A stretch of 64,000 nt of DNA from Coenobita brevimanus. Taxonomy: Eukaryota > Arthropoda > Malacostraca > Decapoda > Coenobitidae. Each line of letters opens with the position of its first letter. Within the stretch, counting starts at the first letter, position 1. The notes beneath the pieces are model-generated. The model was given only the letters and a program-made list of their open reading frames with translations. It ran no database searches and was not told the origin of the DNA. This document shows positions 1 to 9,495 of this stretch, piece after piece. The stretch is taken from the NCBI GenBank assembly GCA_032717465.1, contig CM064657.1, positions 49,053,956 through 49,117,955 on the forward strand, written 5' to 3'. The translations under genes were made by a program, and so were the position numbers.

Positions 1-27
1 GTGTGGTCTGTATATAGCGCCGCTCTG

Positions 28-150
<123 letters not shown>

Positions 151-440
151 TACCTCCCCACTTCCCACAATCCCACTCTCTTCCTCACCTTATCCTTTAA
201 TTCCCTTCCTTCTCTTCCTCCTCCCCCCTCCTCTTCCTCCTCCTCCCCCCTCCTCTTCCTCCTCCCCCTCCTCTTCCTCCTCACCCTCCTTCTGTCCCTC
301 ATTCCTCCTTAATCAACCCTCTCCCTACGAGGATGTCATTTTTACTACATTCTTTTATTCAGGTGTGGAGAGATTTTTTCGAACTGAGAGGTAAATTCCG
401 TCTATCTATCTATCCTTCAGCTTCGCTCCCCCTTTTCCCT

Positions 441-600
441 CAGGTATACTTCGCTTACCGCACCTTAGTCACCCCTGTATCCTCCCCCCCTGTCTGCGTA
501 TATTTATCTGTCTACTGTATGTGTCTATCAGTCTATCTGTATCTAAATCTGTCTGTCTGTCTGTCTTTATCCAACTTTCCCTAGGTATTCTTCGTCATCT
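441..600 (+). repeat. Decayed copies of the FN3 exon acceptor
   Basis: At 441-488 the acceptor and first about 45 bases of the real exon at 756 are repeated with few changes (both read VYFA.RTL.T.VSSP after the AG). A weaker third copy starts at about 577 with the same CTAG-GTATTCTTCG order. Each copy is followed by TCTG/TCTA repeats. The copies lose the frame soon after, so they are probably relics rather than used exons. Confidence 0.7.
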
Positions 601-755
601 GTCGATCTCTCAGTCTTTTTCAAGTCTGTGTCTGTTTATTTCATCCTATATCTGTCCATCTTATTTTATATGTCTGCCTCACTCTATATGTCTGTCTATT
701 TGTCTGTCTGTTTTTCCGTCTGTCTGTCTATCCATGTCTCTCCTTCTTCCTCCAG

Positions 756-927
756 GTATACTTCGCCAACCGCACCCTGCTTACCCGCGTATCATCTCCC
801 CGTCCCACCTTCAACGTGAGCCAGCTGGACGCCGGCACCAGCTACAAGATTAAGGTTTACGTCACACAGGGTCCCGTCACCTCACCTCCTGTCGTGGTGT
901 CTGCCTATACGTCACGTGGACCCCCTG
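756..927 (+). CDS. Gene 1 exon: fibronectin type III domain, C-terminal half
   Basis: This internal exon has a pyrimidine-rich acceptor ending TCCAG at 755 and a GTGAGT donor at 928. It reads in phase 0 and ends in phase 1. The 57 residues include FNVSQLDAGTSYKIKVYV and end VVVSAYTSRGPP, which is the E-F-G strand half of an FN3 domain with the usual L..G..Y.I.V spacing. The spacing and the VVV..YT end resemble the membrane-proximal FN3 of arthropod Sidestep-type receptors, but that is a resemblance from memory and not a search result. The rest of the extracellular part lies upstream of the window. The next exon carries a probable membrane helix, which fits a type I surface protein. Confidence 0.75.
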
Positions 928-1008
928 GTGAGTTATTAACCTTTGCATCCACGGTGGTTCAGCGGCAGTGGGTTCGTCTCTCGAGCTGCCTTTCCGCTTC
1001 ATTTGAAT

Positions 1009-1790
1009 TCTAAATTTTGGCTAGTTGCTCGGTCCTCATAAGAACTAGAATATGTTTATGCTGAAGTCCTAAGGAAACTTATACACAAGAGAACACCCCC
1101 AGTTCATTTATGCAACCTTTCCACAACATGCACAACTCTGACTACAGATACCCCTTGTTTCGTACTTGATCAGCATGGGAAAGGGTTAACTCTGGCTGTT
1201 ATTGTTCCTCCGAGAAGGTCCGGTCTTGCAGTGAAGCCTATAGGAACTGATACAGAAATAAATCCTCTTAGTTCACTGATGTCTCTTCTCCCCTCGTCTC
1301 ATAACTTACGCCTCCCTCGTCGCTCACTGATGATCATTTCCTTAATCTCTCCTCGCTGTTAGTTATTTCCTTTATATCTCTCTGCATTTCATCTCACACT
1401 CACCCTCGCCCCACTTCGTAAATTGCTTAGCGAAAATGACCCACATCTTTCACACACCACAATTCATTTCACAACACAGCACAACACATCATCACACAGA
1501 GCAACTCAGTGCAACACAACAATGCAAAGCAATGTCATGGCAGTGCGGGGGGTCAACTCCTGTACTGGAATAGTGATTTACTTACTTTTTACGTGGACAA
1601 TTTAGTTGGACTTCGGAAAGTTTTCGTATTTAGGAGATTGATGGGGAGATGCATTTAACTTCCTCCAGCTCGAAATATGAATCTTATGTCCTTCAGCCAG
1701 AGGACGTGTTTAGCATTTTACATTTGCTAATATTGAAATCCACCTGCCGTGTTGATCAAGGTCCCGCTGAATGGCTTCCCTTTATAATGT
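1009..1790. other. Intron sequence, no feature seen
   Basis: This is intron sequence of gene 1. Short open frames here have no protein-like composition. A weak relative of the fold-back repeat family may lie at about 1030-1280, but I could not define its ends. Confidence 0.5.
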
Positions 1791-1792
1791 TG

Positions 1793-2556
1793 TGGGAGCT
1801 GCAAGGCTTGGTGGATGAGTTTGGGAGATTGTGTAAGAAACAGAATCTAAAGGTGAATGTAGGGAAGAGTAAAGTGATGGTCTTTGAGAGAGGTGAAGTC
1901 AGTGAATGTACAATGAGGTTGGATGGTGAGGAAATGGAAAATGTGAGTACGTTTAAGTACTTGGGTAGTGTGATGAGTAAGGATGGAAGTTTGGAGGGTG
2001 AAGTGCTTGAAAGGGTACAGCAAGGAAGAAAGGTTGCCGGTTCCTTGAAAGCAGTGATAAGAAACAGGGAAGTGAGCATGGAAGTGAAAAAGTACTCTAT
2101 GACAGTATTGTGATACCTACTCAAGGGTATGGAAGTGAAGCTTGGACGTTGTTGGAGGGACACAAGTTAAGAGTGAGAGCAGTGGAAATGAGTTATTTAA
2201 GAGGAGCCCGTGGAGTCACAATCATGGAGAGACAGGCTGACAAATGAGGATATAAAAGAGCATTGTGGTGTGGATGTGGATGTGATAGGAAGGAACACAC
2301 TGAGGTGGTTTGGCCATGTGGAGGGAATGGAGGGTGAGAGACTGACGAGGAGAGTGTATGTGAGTGAGGTGGAGGGGGGAGAAGGAGGGGGAGGCCGAGG
2401 ATGAGATGGAGGGATGGGGTGGAGAGGTGTATGAGAGAGGGGGATGTGAGTTGGGAGCAGGGTAGTGAAATGGCGGGGGACAGGGCGACGTGGAGACGAT
2501 TTGTTTGTGGCCACCCCGTACGGGATTGAGGCGTCCTGCAATAGATAGATAGTCTG
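1793..2556 (+). mobile_element. LINE A fragment (reverse transcriptase C-terminal part)
   Basis: This is a 5'-truncated non-LTR retrotransposon. The reading includes [23 protein letters not shown] and [12 protein letters not shown], which follow the RT core in LINE ORF2 proteins. After a frameshift near 2100 it continues with the R.FGHVEGMEGERL segment at about 2305-2340. It ends in ACGGGATTGAGGCGTC and a short ATAG-type tail at about 2541-2553. The same family occurs at 35510-37552 (minus strand), 39764-40410, 17061-17200 and 31125-31176. The copy is dead. Confidence 0.85.
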
Positions 2557-2693
2557 ATGTGTTCTGCTAATTTTTTAATCATCTTGCAAGGAGCAACCCA
2601 CTTTGGAGGCATTACATCCATCTGCCCATCATCCAACCTTTGTCTGCACCATCAGGAGACAGGACCCCGTTTTTACTCTACTTTTTCCTGCCA

Positions 2694-2876
2694 CCAGACG
2701 ATTTTATTCAACTTAAGGGAGAAATTCGTAGCAGGAGGGGGTAGATATTTTCATTAATGTATTTCTTTGCAAGTTGATGGCTCCTGTAGGCTCAAAGTAG
2801 CCATCTAGTGGTAGCAAATATAAAAGTTAGAAGACATCAGCATCGTGAATTGCCTTAAGCTTAATAAAATCGCCTG
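2694..2876. mobile_element. Fold-back MITE, family F
   Basis: The left end reads CCAGACGATTTTATTCAACT and the right end, reversed, reads CAGGCGATTTTATTAAGC. The ends are therefore inverted copies about 20 bp long. The family recurs through the window, with its best complete copy at 16621-16757. Confidence 0.6.
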
Positions 2877-2914
2877 AAATTCCAAGGAAAAGAACTTTTC
2901 TCTCTCTCCCCCAG

Positions 2915-3193
2915 TAGCCAGCAAAGAGGGCGATGACGAGGAACTCAAAACCAAGGAGGTGATTGGCGGTGGTGGCGGCGGTGGAGGAGGAGTCAGAGGT
3001 TTGGAGAGGTTACTTGGAGGCTCTGGGATGGCGGCGGCGGCGGGGGTGGCGGCGGCGGTGGCAGCGGCGGTGACGGTGGCGGCTGTGAGGAGGAGCAGGA
3101 GGAGGAGGAGAGGGGTGGGATGTAGAAGTGAGACGCCGAAGACAACGACGGGGAAGACGAAGGGAGGAAATCCTGACGTGGTGCCGAGTATGG
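2915..3193 (+). CDS. Gene 1 exon: probable transmembrane segment
   Basis: The acceptor is TCTCTCCCCCAG and the donor GTGAGT, with phase 1 on both sides, so it joins the FN3 exon in frame. The 93 codons give an acidic juxtamembrane stretch (ASKEGDDEELKTKE), a run of nine glycines, VRGLERLL, then about 20 residues made almost only of Ala and Val (from 3028), directly followed by RRSRRRRRG and a basic Thr/Lys-rich stretch. A hydrophobic run ending in an arginine cluster is what a stop-transfer membrane helix looks like. The hydrophobic part is encoded by GCG/GTG/GGC triplet repeats, so expansion of the repeat may have built or altered it. The membrane call is an inference. Confidence 0.7.
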
Positions 3194-3308
3194 GTGAGTT
3201 TAAGGGGTGAGAGAGAGAGAGAACGAGAGGGAGGGAGGGAAGGAGGGAGGGTGATAATATTGAATTTATAATCGCGATAATATTAGTGATATGCTAAAAA
3301 TAATTGTC

Positions 3309-3353
<45 letters not shown>
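3309..3353 (+). repeat. CT microsatellite serving as polypyrimidine tract
   Basis: About 22 CT units sit directly before the CCACAG acceptor of the microexon at 3359. The repeat therefore doubles as the splice-site pyrimidine tract. Confidence 0.85.
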
Positions 3354-3355
<2 letters not shown>

Positions 3356-3358
3356 CAG

Positions 3359-3385
3359 GGTCCCCAAGGCGATTCTGGCACAAGG
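3359..3385 (+). CDS. Gene 1 27-nt microexon
   Basis: The acceptor CCACAG and the donor GTGAGT bracket 27 bases that keep phase 1 on both sides. Inclusion adds exactly nine residues and skipping would not shift the frame. The junctions read MG-SPRRFWHK-ERTFDD. A basic aromatic peptide just inside the membrane is plausible. The exon is short, so I call it with moderate confidence; the strong sites and matching phase support it. Confidence 0.6.
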
Positions 3386-3480
3386 GTGAGTATATGGAGT
3401 TTTTTTTTTTTTTTTTTTACTTTTTTCTCAGGCTGTTTCATCCTTTATTCTGAAGACAGTCACATGTAAGCCTTTTATAT

Positions 3481-3482
<2 letters not shown>

Positions 3483-3538
<56 letters not shown>

Positions 3539-3633
3539 ACACGTAATCTTTTTGTTTTGTGTGTGTTTATACAATAGCACGTAATCTTTTTATTTTGTTG
3601 TGTATATACAATAACACGTAATCCTTCTGTGTT

Positions 3634-3697
<64 letters not shown>
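3483..3697. repeat. Two GT microsatellites with a duplicated spacer
   Basis: GT runs at 3483-3533 and about 3637-3697 flank repeated AACACGTAATC units at about 3538, 3577 and 3612. The spacing suggests local duplication of a GT run plus this spacer. Confidence 0.85.
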
Positions 3698-3699
<2 letters not shown>

Positions 3700-3739
3700 C
3701 TTCTGAGTTCACCTTCTGTTCCGCATTACCCACATGTGG

Positions 3740-6420
3740 CACCTCTGGCCTGCCTCCCCCTGCCCTTCCTCACCCTGCCACCCCATGCTTTACCTTGCTC
3801 ACCCTTCCACCCCTCCTTCCCCCTGCCTTACCCTGCTTCACCCTGCCTCACCCTGATGTCACTTGTCTTACGCTGCCACACCCTTTGCCTCACCCTGCCT
3901 TACCCTGCGTTACTGTAACCTGCCACTGGTATCTTTCAACCCTCTGCCTGATTCTCGGCCAAATCAAACTATCATCAAATCCTTTTTGACCCATCAGGAA
4001 CGTAGGGGGCCTGGGCTAGGCTACTGGGTCCCGGCAGTTAAGGCAAGGGAACCTGTCGCTCTTCCCCGAGTGGCATCATATGATAATATACTCCAATCAC
4101 TCTTCTGATGTAAACCCTTATTATTCGCATTCAGTTGGAGCACCTTAACCCTGCGTATCCTCTGCCTGATAAATTATATATAAGAAATTCCACCCTACCA
4201 ACTCACTTTTGCTCCCTGCCAACTTCCTCCCTTCTCCTGTCACCATTCTAACTCTTTTCTCTCACTCACACATTACTTATACTCCATTTACTCTTCGCCT
4301 AAAATTCCCATCACTCCTCCTTCAATGCTGAATTGAAATAATAGATTAGCACTGTACTATAATCCTTACCACGAAGTGTTGTGGAAATCAAAACCAGAAT
4401 CAGAACTTTATCTTCCATTATTATGATGTAAAGCCGTAGCACTGCGTTTTACTGCCAGTGAAAAATACAACAAAAAGACGAAGATCTGGGCGAAGTTAAA
4501 GTGAAAGAACTATATCTGTTCTACCATTTGCCTGCTTGTGATTCCCTGCCTGTCATCTGCATTCTTTGTCACCCTCACACCTCCTGTCTCCCTCTCTTTC
4601 TTCTCTCGCTTCTTCCTCCTTCGTATTTGCTCCTTTCCGGCCTCTATGCCTTCCCTCCTTCCCAGCCTCTCTCGTCCCCACGCTTCCCACCTCTTGTTCC
4701 TCCCTCCTTCACGGCCTCCTTCCGTCACAGTCTCCCTCCTCTCAGCCTCTCTCCTCTGCCTCGCTTCTCCCTTGCCTCCCTCCTCACTGTCTTCCTCCTC
4801 CCTGCCTCCCTCCTCACTGTCTTCCTCCTTCCTGCCTCCCGTTTCCTTACCTTTCTCCTCTACCACCTCATCTGCATCCGAGCTGAATGTTTTTGCATTT
4901 TCCGTGTTGCACCTCGATGGTAAAACACCCAGACACCCTGCCATACCCTGTCATACCATTCCACACCCCTGTTTACCCCAGCCACTATTCCCTGCCCACC
5001 TCTGCCACCCTTCCTTATCCTTCCTATCTCTGCCACCCTTCCTTACCGTGCTGACCCCTGCGACCCATCGTTACCTTGCCTACCCCTACCACCCTACCTT
5101 TCCCTGCCTACCCCTGCCACCCCTCCTTACCATTCCTACACTGTTTATCCTGTCTTTCCTTCATTTCATTTGCCAACCCCCGCCACTCCTCTAACTCTTC
5201 TGCCATCTTTCTTCACACTACCTTCTTTGCTAAGCCTTGCCTTCCTCTACTTCTCTACCACACCCTGCCTTCCTCTGCTTCTCTGCCTCGCCCTTCTACA
5301 CCCTGTTCTACATTAGTGTCTTCTGCTACCCTGCTACACTTTACCTTGCTGTGGTACTCTGCCTCACCCTACCGTTCCTATCACACCCTACCTCATCGTA
5401 CTTTCCTATGCTACCCTTCCTTACCCTGCCTGCCCCTACATTCCCCTGCTACCCTGCCGTACTCTGCCACATCCTGTCTTACCTTGCCGTACCCTTCCAT
5501 CCATGCCTCACCCTGGCATCCTCATGTACTCTACCGACACCAAGTTCTTGTTAACTTTGTATGAGAGTTCAGTATTACATGTTGGCGTTTTGCCCTCTCT
5601 TCCTTCTCTTCTTTCCCTTCTTTCTTTTTCCCCGCCATTTCTTTCATTTCCTCATTCCTAATCTGTGTTCTTTCCCTTCCTTCCTTCATTTTTCCTACTC
5701 TTCTCTTATCCTTTCATTTCCTTCCTTTCCCTCCTCTTTTTCTCTTATGCCCTCCTCATTTCCCCTTTCCTAATCTGTGCTCTCTTTCTTCCTTCCTTGT
5801 TCCTAATCATTCTTTATCCTTTCTTTTCCCTCCTTTTCTTTCTTTTCTCTCTTTCCCTCCTCTTTTTCCTTCCCTTCATCCTTTCCTCTCCCCATATTTT
5901 ATTCCTTTATGAGTCCTTTCCCGTCATTCCTGGCTTTTCCTTTTTTTCCCTTATCTTTCTTTTTCTTTTCCTTGCTCCTTCGTTTTCTTCTGTCCACTCT
6001 CTCTTTAGCATGCTCATTTTTCCCTTTCCTTTCCTTAATTTGTCTTCTTTGCCTTCCTCTCTTCCTTCCTTCCTCTCCCCACATTTTCCTACCTTCCTTT
6101 TCTTATATTCTTCCCCGTTATTCCTTTCCTTTTTAATCCTTTCCTTCCTTTCCCTTATTTCCTCTATTTTCTTTCTTTCCTCCGATTGATTCTCTCCTTC
6201 CCTACCTCCGGCCCTTTTTCCTTCATTCTCTCTTTTCCTTTCTTCCCATCCTAAGTTCCTTCCTCCCTCTCCTCTCTTTCTCTTTCCTCCCTTCCTCTCT
6301 CTCTCCTTTTTCTCCCGTCCCAACTACTCTCCCCTCTCCCTTCTTTTTTCCTTCCACTTTTCCTCTGCCCTTCCTTACTCCTTCTTTATACTTTGTCCTC
6401 CTACCCCACTGATCCGTGGG
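3740..6420 (+). repeat. Pyrimidine-rich intron tract with CCCTGCC minisatellite
   Basis: Two C/T-dominated stretches lie here. At 3750-3930 and 4935-5530 degenerate units of the type CCTGCCTTACC recur. At 4560-4880 and 5570-6400 the sequence is C/T-rich with CTTCC and TTTCC units. Long open frames on both strands come only from the biased composition. An isolated SINE-like piece lies at 3990-4165. Confidence 0.85.
3990..4165 (+). mobile_element. SINE-like family E fragment
   Basis: The stretch from AACGTAGGGGGCCTGGGCTA to TTGGAGCACCTTAACCCTG matches 45450-45615 in order (GAGCGTAGGAGCCTGGGGCT ... GATTGGAGTGCCTTAATTAC). Shared blocks include GAGTGGCAT and the central TATGATAA/CATGAACAATA region. 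A reversed remnant occurs near 62460-62540. Confidence 0.6.
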
Positions 6421-6500
6421 GAATTGGATGATGATGATGGTGATGTTCATGGTGAAGATTTGATGATGATGGTGATGATGACGGTGATGATTTTCTTATC
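6421..6500. repeat. GAT-type triplet repeat
   Basis: Imperfect GATGAT/GGTGAT units in the gene 1 intron. No coding signal was seen. Confidence 0.8.
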
Positions 6501-7041
6501 AGACTTCCACGCCTTCCAACCTCCTTTCCCCCACCTTCTGTCTTCCTTCTTCACTTCTCCCTCCCTCCTTTACAGTTCTTTTTCCCTTTTTCCTCCCTGT
6601 CATTCCTTCTTTCTTCATCCCTCTTTCCTCTCTCACATGTCTTTTCAGTCCTCGCTCCTGTCTTTCTCCCATCCTCCTCCCTTCACCTCTTCCCACCTGC
6701 CTTAACACTCCCTGCTTCTCCCTCTCTCTCTTTTCTCACCTCTTTTATCTGCGTGTCAGTCTCCATATCTCTCCATCTGTTTATCACTGTGCCGTATGTG
6801 TCTGTCTGTCTGTCTATCCATCTGCCTGTTTTCTCCATCTGTACAGTATCTATGTATCTATCTACATCTGTTTATCTATCTGTGCCCCTCCATCCATTTG
6901 TCAATCAGTCGTCCCTCCTTCCCTTCCGTGTTCCCCTCCATCACTTCCAATCCCTTCCCCATCCTCCTTCCTTCTTTTTCCTCGTCCCTCCCTCCCTCTC
7001 TCCCTTTCCCAGTGCCTCTAACTTCTTGGTTTCCTCCACAG

Positions 7042-8105
7042 AGAGAACTTTTGATGACCCTCACGAAGAAGAGGCTGGAGGAGGAGGAGGAGAGGAGGGG
7101 AAAGAAAAATCATCAACAGAAGAGAAAGGAGGAGGAGGTGGGAAGAGGAAGAAGGAGCAAGAGGAGATGGAGGAAAAATCATCCGAGAGGAAAACTTGCG
7201 AGGAGTCTGGAAGAAAGCACGACATTGTGGTCAAGTCGTCCCCCACTGAGCACGGGAGAACGACCTGTGTGATAGAGAAGAGGTCGTCCCCCACGGGTAG
7301 TTCGGGGTCTGGGTCAAACGCAGGCAGGTTGTTTAGTGTGTCGCGCGAAAAGGGGAGTGACAAGAGGTCGTCTCCTAGGGGTAGTGTGGGCTCGGGGTCG
7401 TCCTGTACGTTTGAAAAGTCGTCCCCGGTGGAAAGCAGCGGCAAAGCGAGTGATTCCGAGCGCAAGTCGTCTTCTAAAGGTGGTTCAGAGTCTGAGTGTA
7501 GCATGGCCAAGTCGTCTCCAATAGAACAAGGGAGATCGACCAGTGCTTCAGGCGGCAGGTCGTCCTCAACGGAGAGTACGAGGGGTAGTGTGGTATTTGT
7601 GTCGTCCCCTACGGAATGCAAACTAGAGAGGAACAAGTCGTCACCTACTGACTACTGGAATAACGGTTCGTTGTACAGAAAGTCGTCCCCTACAGACACG
7701 GGAGCGACAAGTGAGCATGGAGCACTAACTCGTCCACTGTCAAAGTCGTCCGCTATGGATGTCGGGGTAGCAGGTCGTTCAGTAGCAAAATCCTCCCCGA
7801 CTGAGCACGGAATATTAAGTCATTCAGGATCAAAGTCGTCCCCAACGGAAAGCGTCTTCTCGTCTAGCAGGAGAGGCCTAACGGAAGTCTCCCCACCCAA
7901 CCCGGCCCTCTCACCCAAACGGACGAGCAAGAGTGGGTTGGCTCCTGGTGGTGGGGAGACAGGGGGACCCGGTAGGGGGCTCCTCAGAGCGGGTGTGGTT
8001 GCCTACAGGTCCCAGGCAGGAGGGGCAGCAGCACCCAGGCGGACACTCCCACACCAGCGACCCCTCAGTGCTGTGGCGGATATGGTCACCAGTCCACTTA
8101 GAAAG
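7042..8105 (+). CDS. Gene 1 exon: cytoplasmic tail with KSSPTE repeats
   Basis: The acceptor is TTTCCTCCACAG. The entry phase is 1 and the exit phase 0. The 355-residue segment begins ERTFDDPHEEE and is strongly biased to Ser, Gly, Lys and Glu. It then carries about 15 spaced copies of a short motif, best read as K/R-S-S-P-T-E (for example VKSSPTEHG, KRSSPTG, EKSSPVE, AKSSPIEQ, NKSSPTD, RKSSPTD, SKSSPTES), 15-25 residues apart. The copies share the nucleotide core AAGTCGTCCCC, so they look like duplicated units that have drifted. The end is basic and Gly/Pro-rich. No enzyme domain is visible; an intrinsically disordered cytoplasmic tail with possible proline-directed phosphosites fits. The exon stops at AAG followed by GCAAGT. 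Reading on instead meets TAA two codons later. Confidence 0.8.
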
Positions 8106-9495
8106 GCAAGTTAACTCTCATGGTGGGACAGCTCTGTTACTCCGTGTTTTTTTATTGAGGCGAAGATGAACTTGACATATTGGTGATTATTGGTTGAATG
8201 CAACATTACTTCACATTCTAGCATTATTAAATGACAACAAATATCTAAGGGGGAAATTTGGGTTAGTAAATATTTTTTGGACATGTTGCATTCAGCCAGT
8301 CATCATCAACCTGTCAAGTGCATCTTCGTCTCAATAAAAAAAATGAGGTATAGTAGGCCCTGTTTTATTCCAGCAGGTACCAGAGGATTTTATTCAGATA
8401 ATGAGTTAGATGAGACAGAGTATTAGTAATGTCACCATTAACCCTCTCATCGTCGAAACGGTTCTAGTAATTGCAGCAGTTGCCAGACTGTTTTATTTAG
8501 CCTGGAAATGTTAGCTGTGTCACCATTAACCTCACATGATCGGGAAAACTCGTATTGTTTTTAACACAAGAAGATTTTACTCAGCAGACAGTGAAACATA
8601 GATGCCTGAGTGTTAACTAACCACAAACAAAGTGGAAATGTCCGAATTTATACAAAGCCGTGTTCGTGTGGCTCAGCAGACCATAGCTCTGCCGTAGGAA
8701 TTTATTTTACATATTTCACCTTAGAACATTATCCTCTAGCATGCTGTTTTCATCGTTTTCGTATCGATAGTTTGCATCAGTAACATAGAAGATAATGTTG
8801 AAGTGTGATGTGCAAAATTAAACTTGCGTCTTTTAAGCCAGCGAGTGTATGCCACAGTGATACCAGAGATGGTACAGTTTCCTTCATTTTTGTATTTTGA
8901 AATAGCTGAAGATAATAGAAACTATAAATGTATCCTCTTTAGAGCTCGTATTGATTCAGTTGATAGTTTCTCATTATAGCCCTAATATTTAACTCCTTCA
9001 GCACGACGATAAGATTTTTTTTTCATTTTGTTCCAACTATTGTCAGACGATTTTCATGCAGCTCTGGAGAAACAGCTCGTAGTATAATTGTTAGAAGCTC
9101 ACCATTTACCCTTTCATAAAGAGAACACCTTCTGTATTTTACTCTAGTTTTTGCATGTCGATTTTATACGTTTCTAGAGAGACGTCATAGTTAATGAAAT
9201 AAAGTTTGATAGATAGATTTGTGTTAAATCTCGAGGTCGGGACAACCCAAGTGCTGCGTTCCTACAAACGCCAGACGATTTTTCTCAGCTGTGAGTAAGC
9301 TATGCGAGCCAGCGATTGTAATTAGTCCCCAATAACCCTCTCATGACTGGGACAACTCTAGTGCTGTAATCCCGCTTATGCAATATTTTATTTAGCTTTT
9401 AAGTATGCTAGTATCACATTTATGATAATTTCATTTATCATCGCACTTTACGAGACCAGATAATTTATTACTGAATTGTTCTTCCTTCATTTCAG
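8106..9495 (+). other. GC-AG intron of gene 1
   Basis: The donor is AAG followed by GCAAGT, the consensus form of the rare GC donor. The acceptor is TTCATTTCAG. Exit phase 0 matches entry phase 0. A 209-bp MITE begins 34 bases inside the donor. The remainder carries several decayed pieces of the fold-back family F (for example at about 8560, 9050 and 9155). Confidence 0.75.
8140..8348. mobile_element. MITE family M1, TA-flanked
   Basis: The element lies between TA dinucleotides. Its long inverted ends read CTCCGTGTTTTTTTATTGAG on the left and, reversed, CCTCATTTTTTTTATTGAGA on the right. Both continue through CGAAG...CTTGACA...TTGAATGCAACA-type sequence. The second copy is at 20154-20366. 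Tc1/mariner-type mobilisation is inferred from the TA target. Confidence 0.75.

Noticed and set aside
4501..6450. Several overlapping frames of 100-220 residues on both strands
   Set aside because: All lie in C/T-biased sequence where stops are rare. They lack motifs and are explained by composition.
7061..7636. Minus-strand 191-residue frame with GDDL repeats
   Set aside because: It is the mirror image of the KSSPTE repeat exon. The plus strand has matching splice phases and continues into the next exon.
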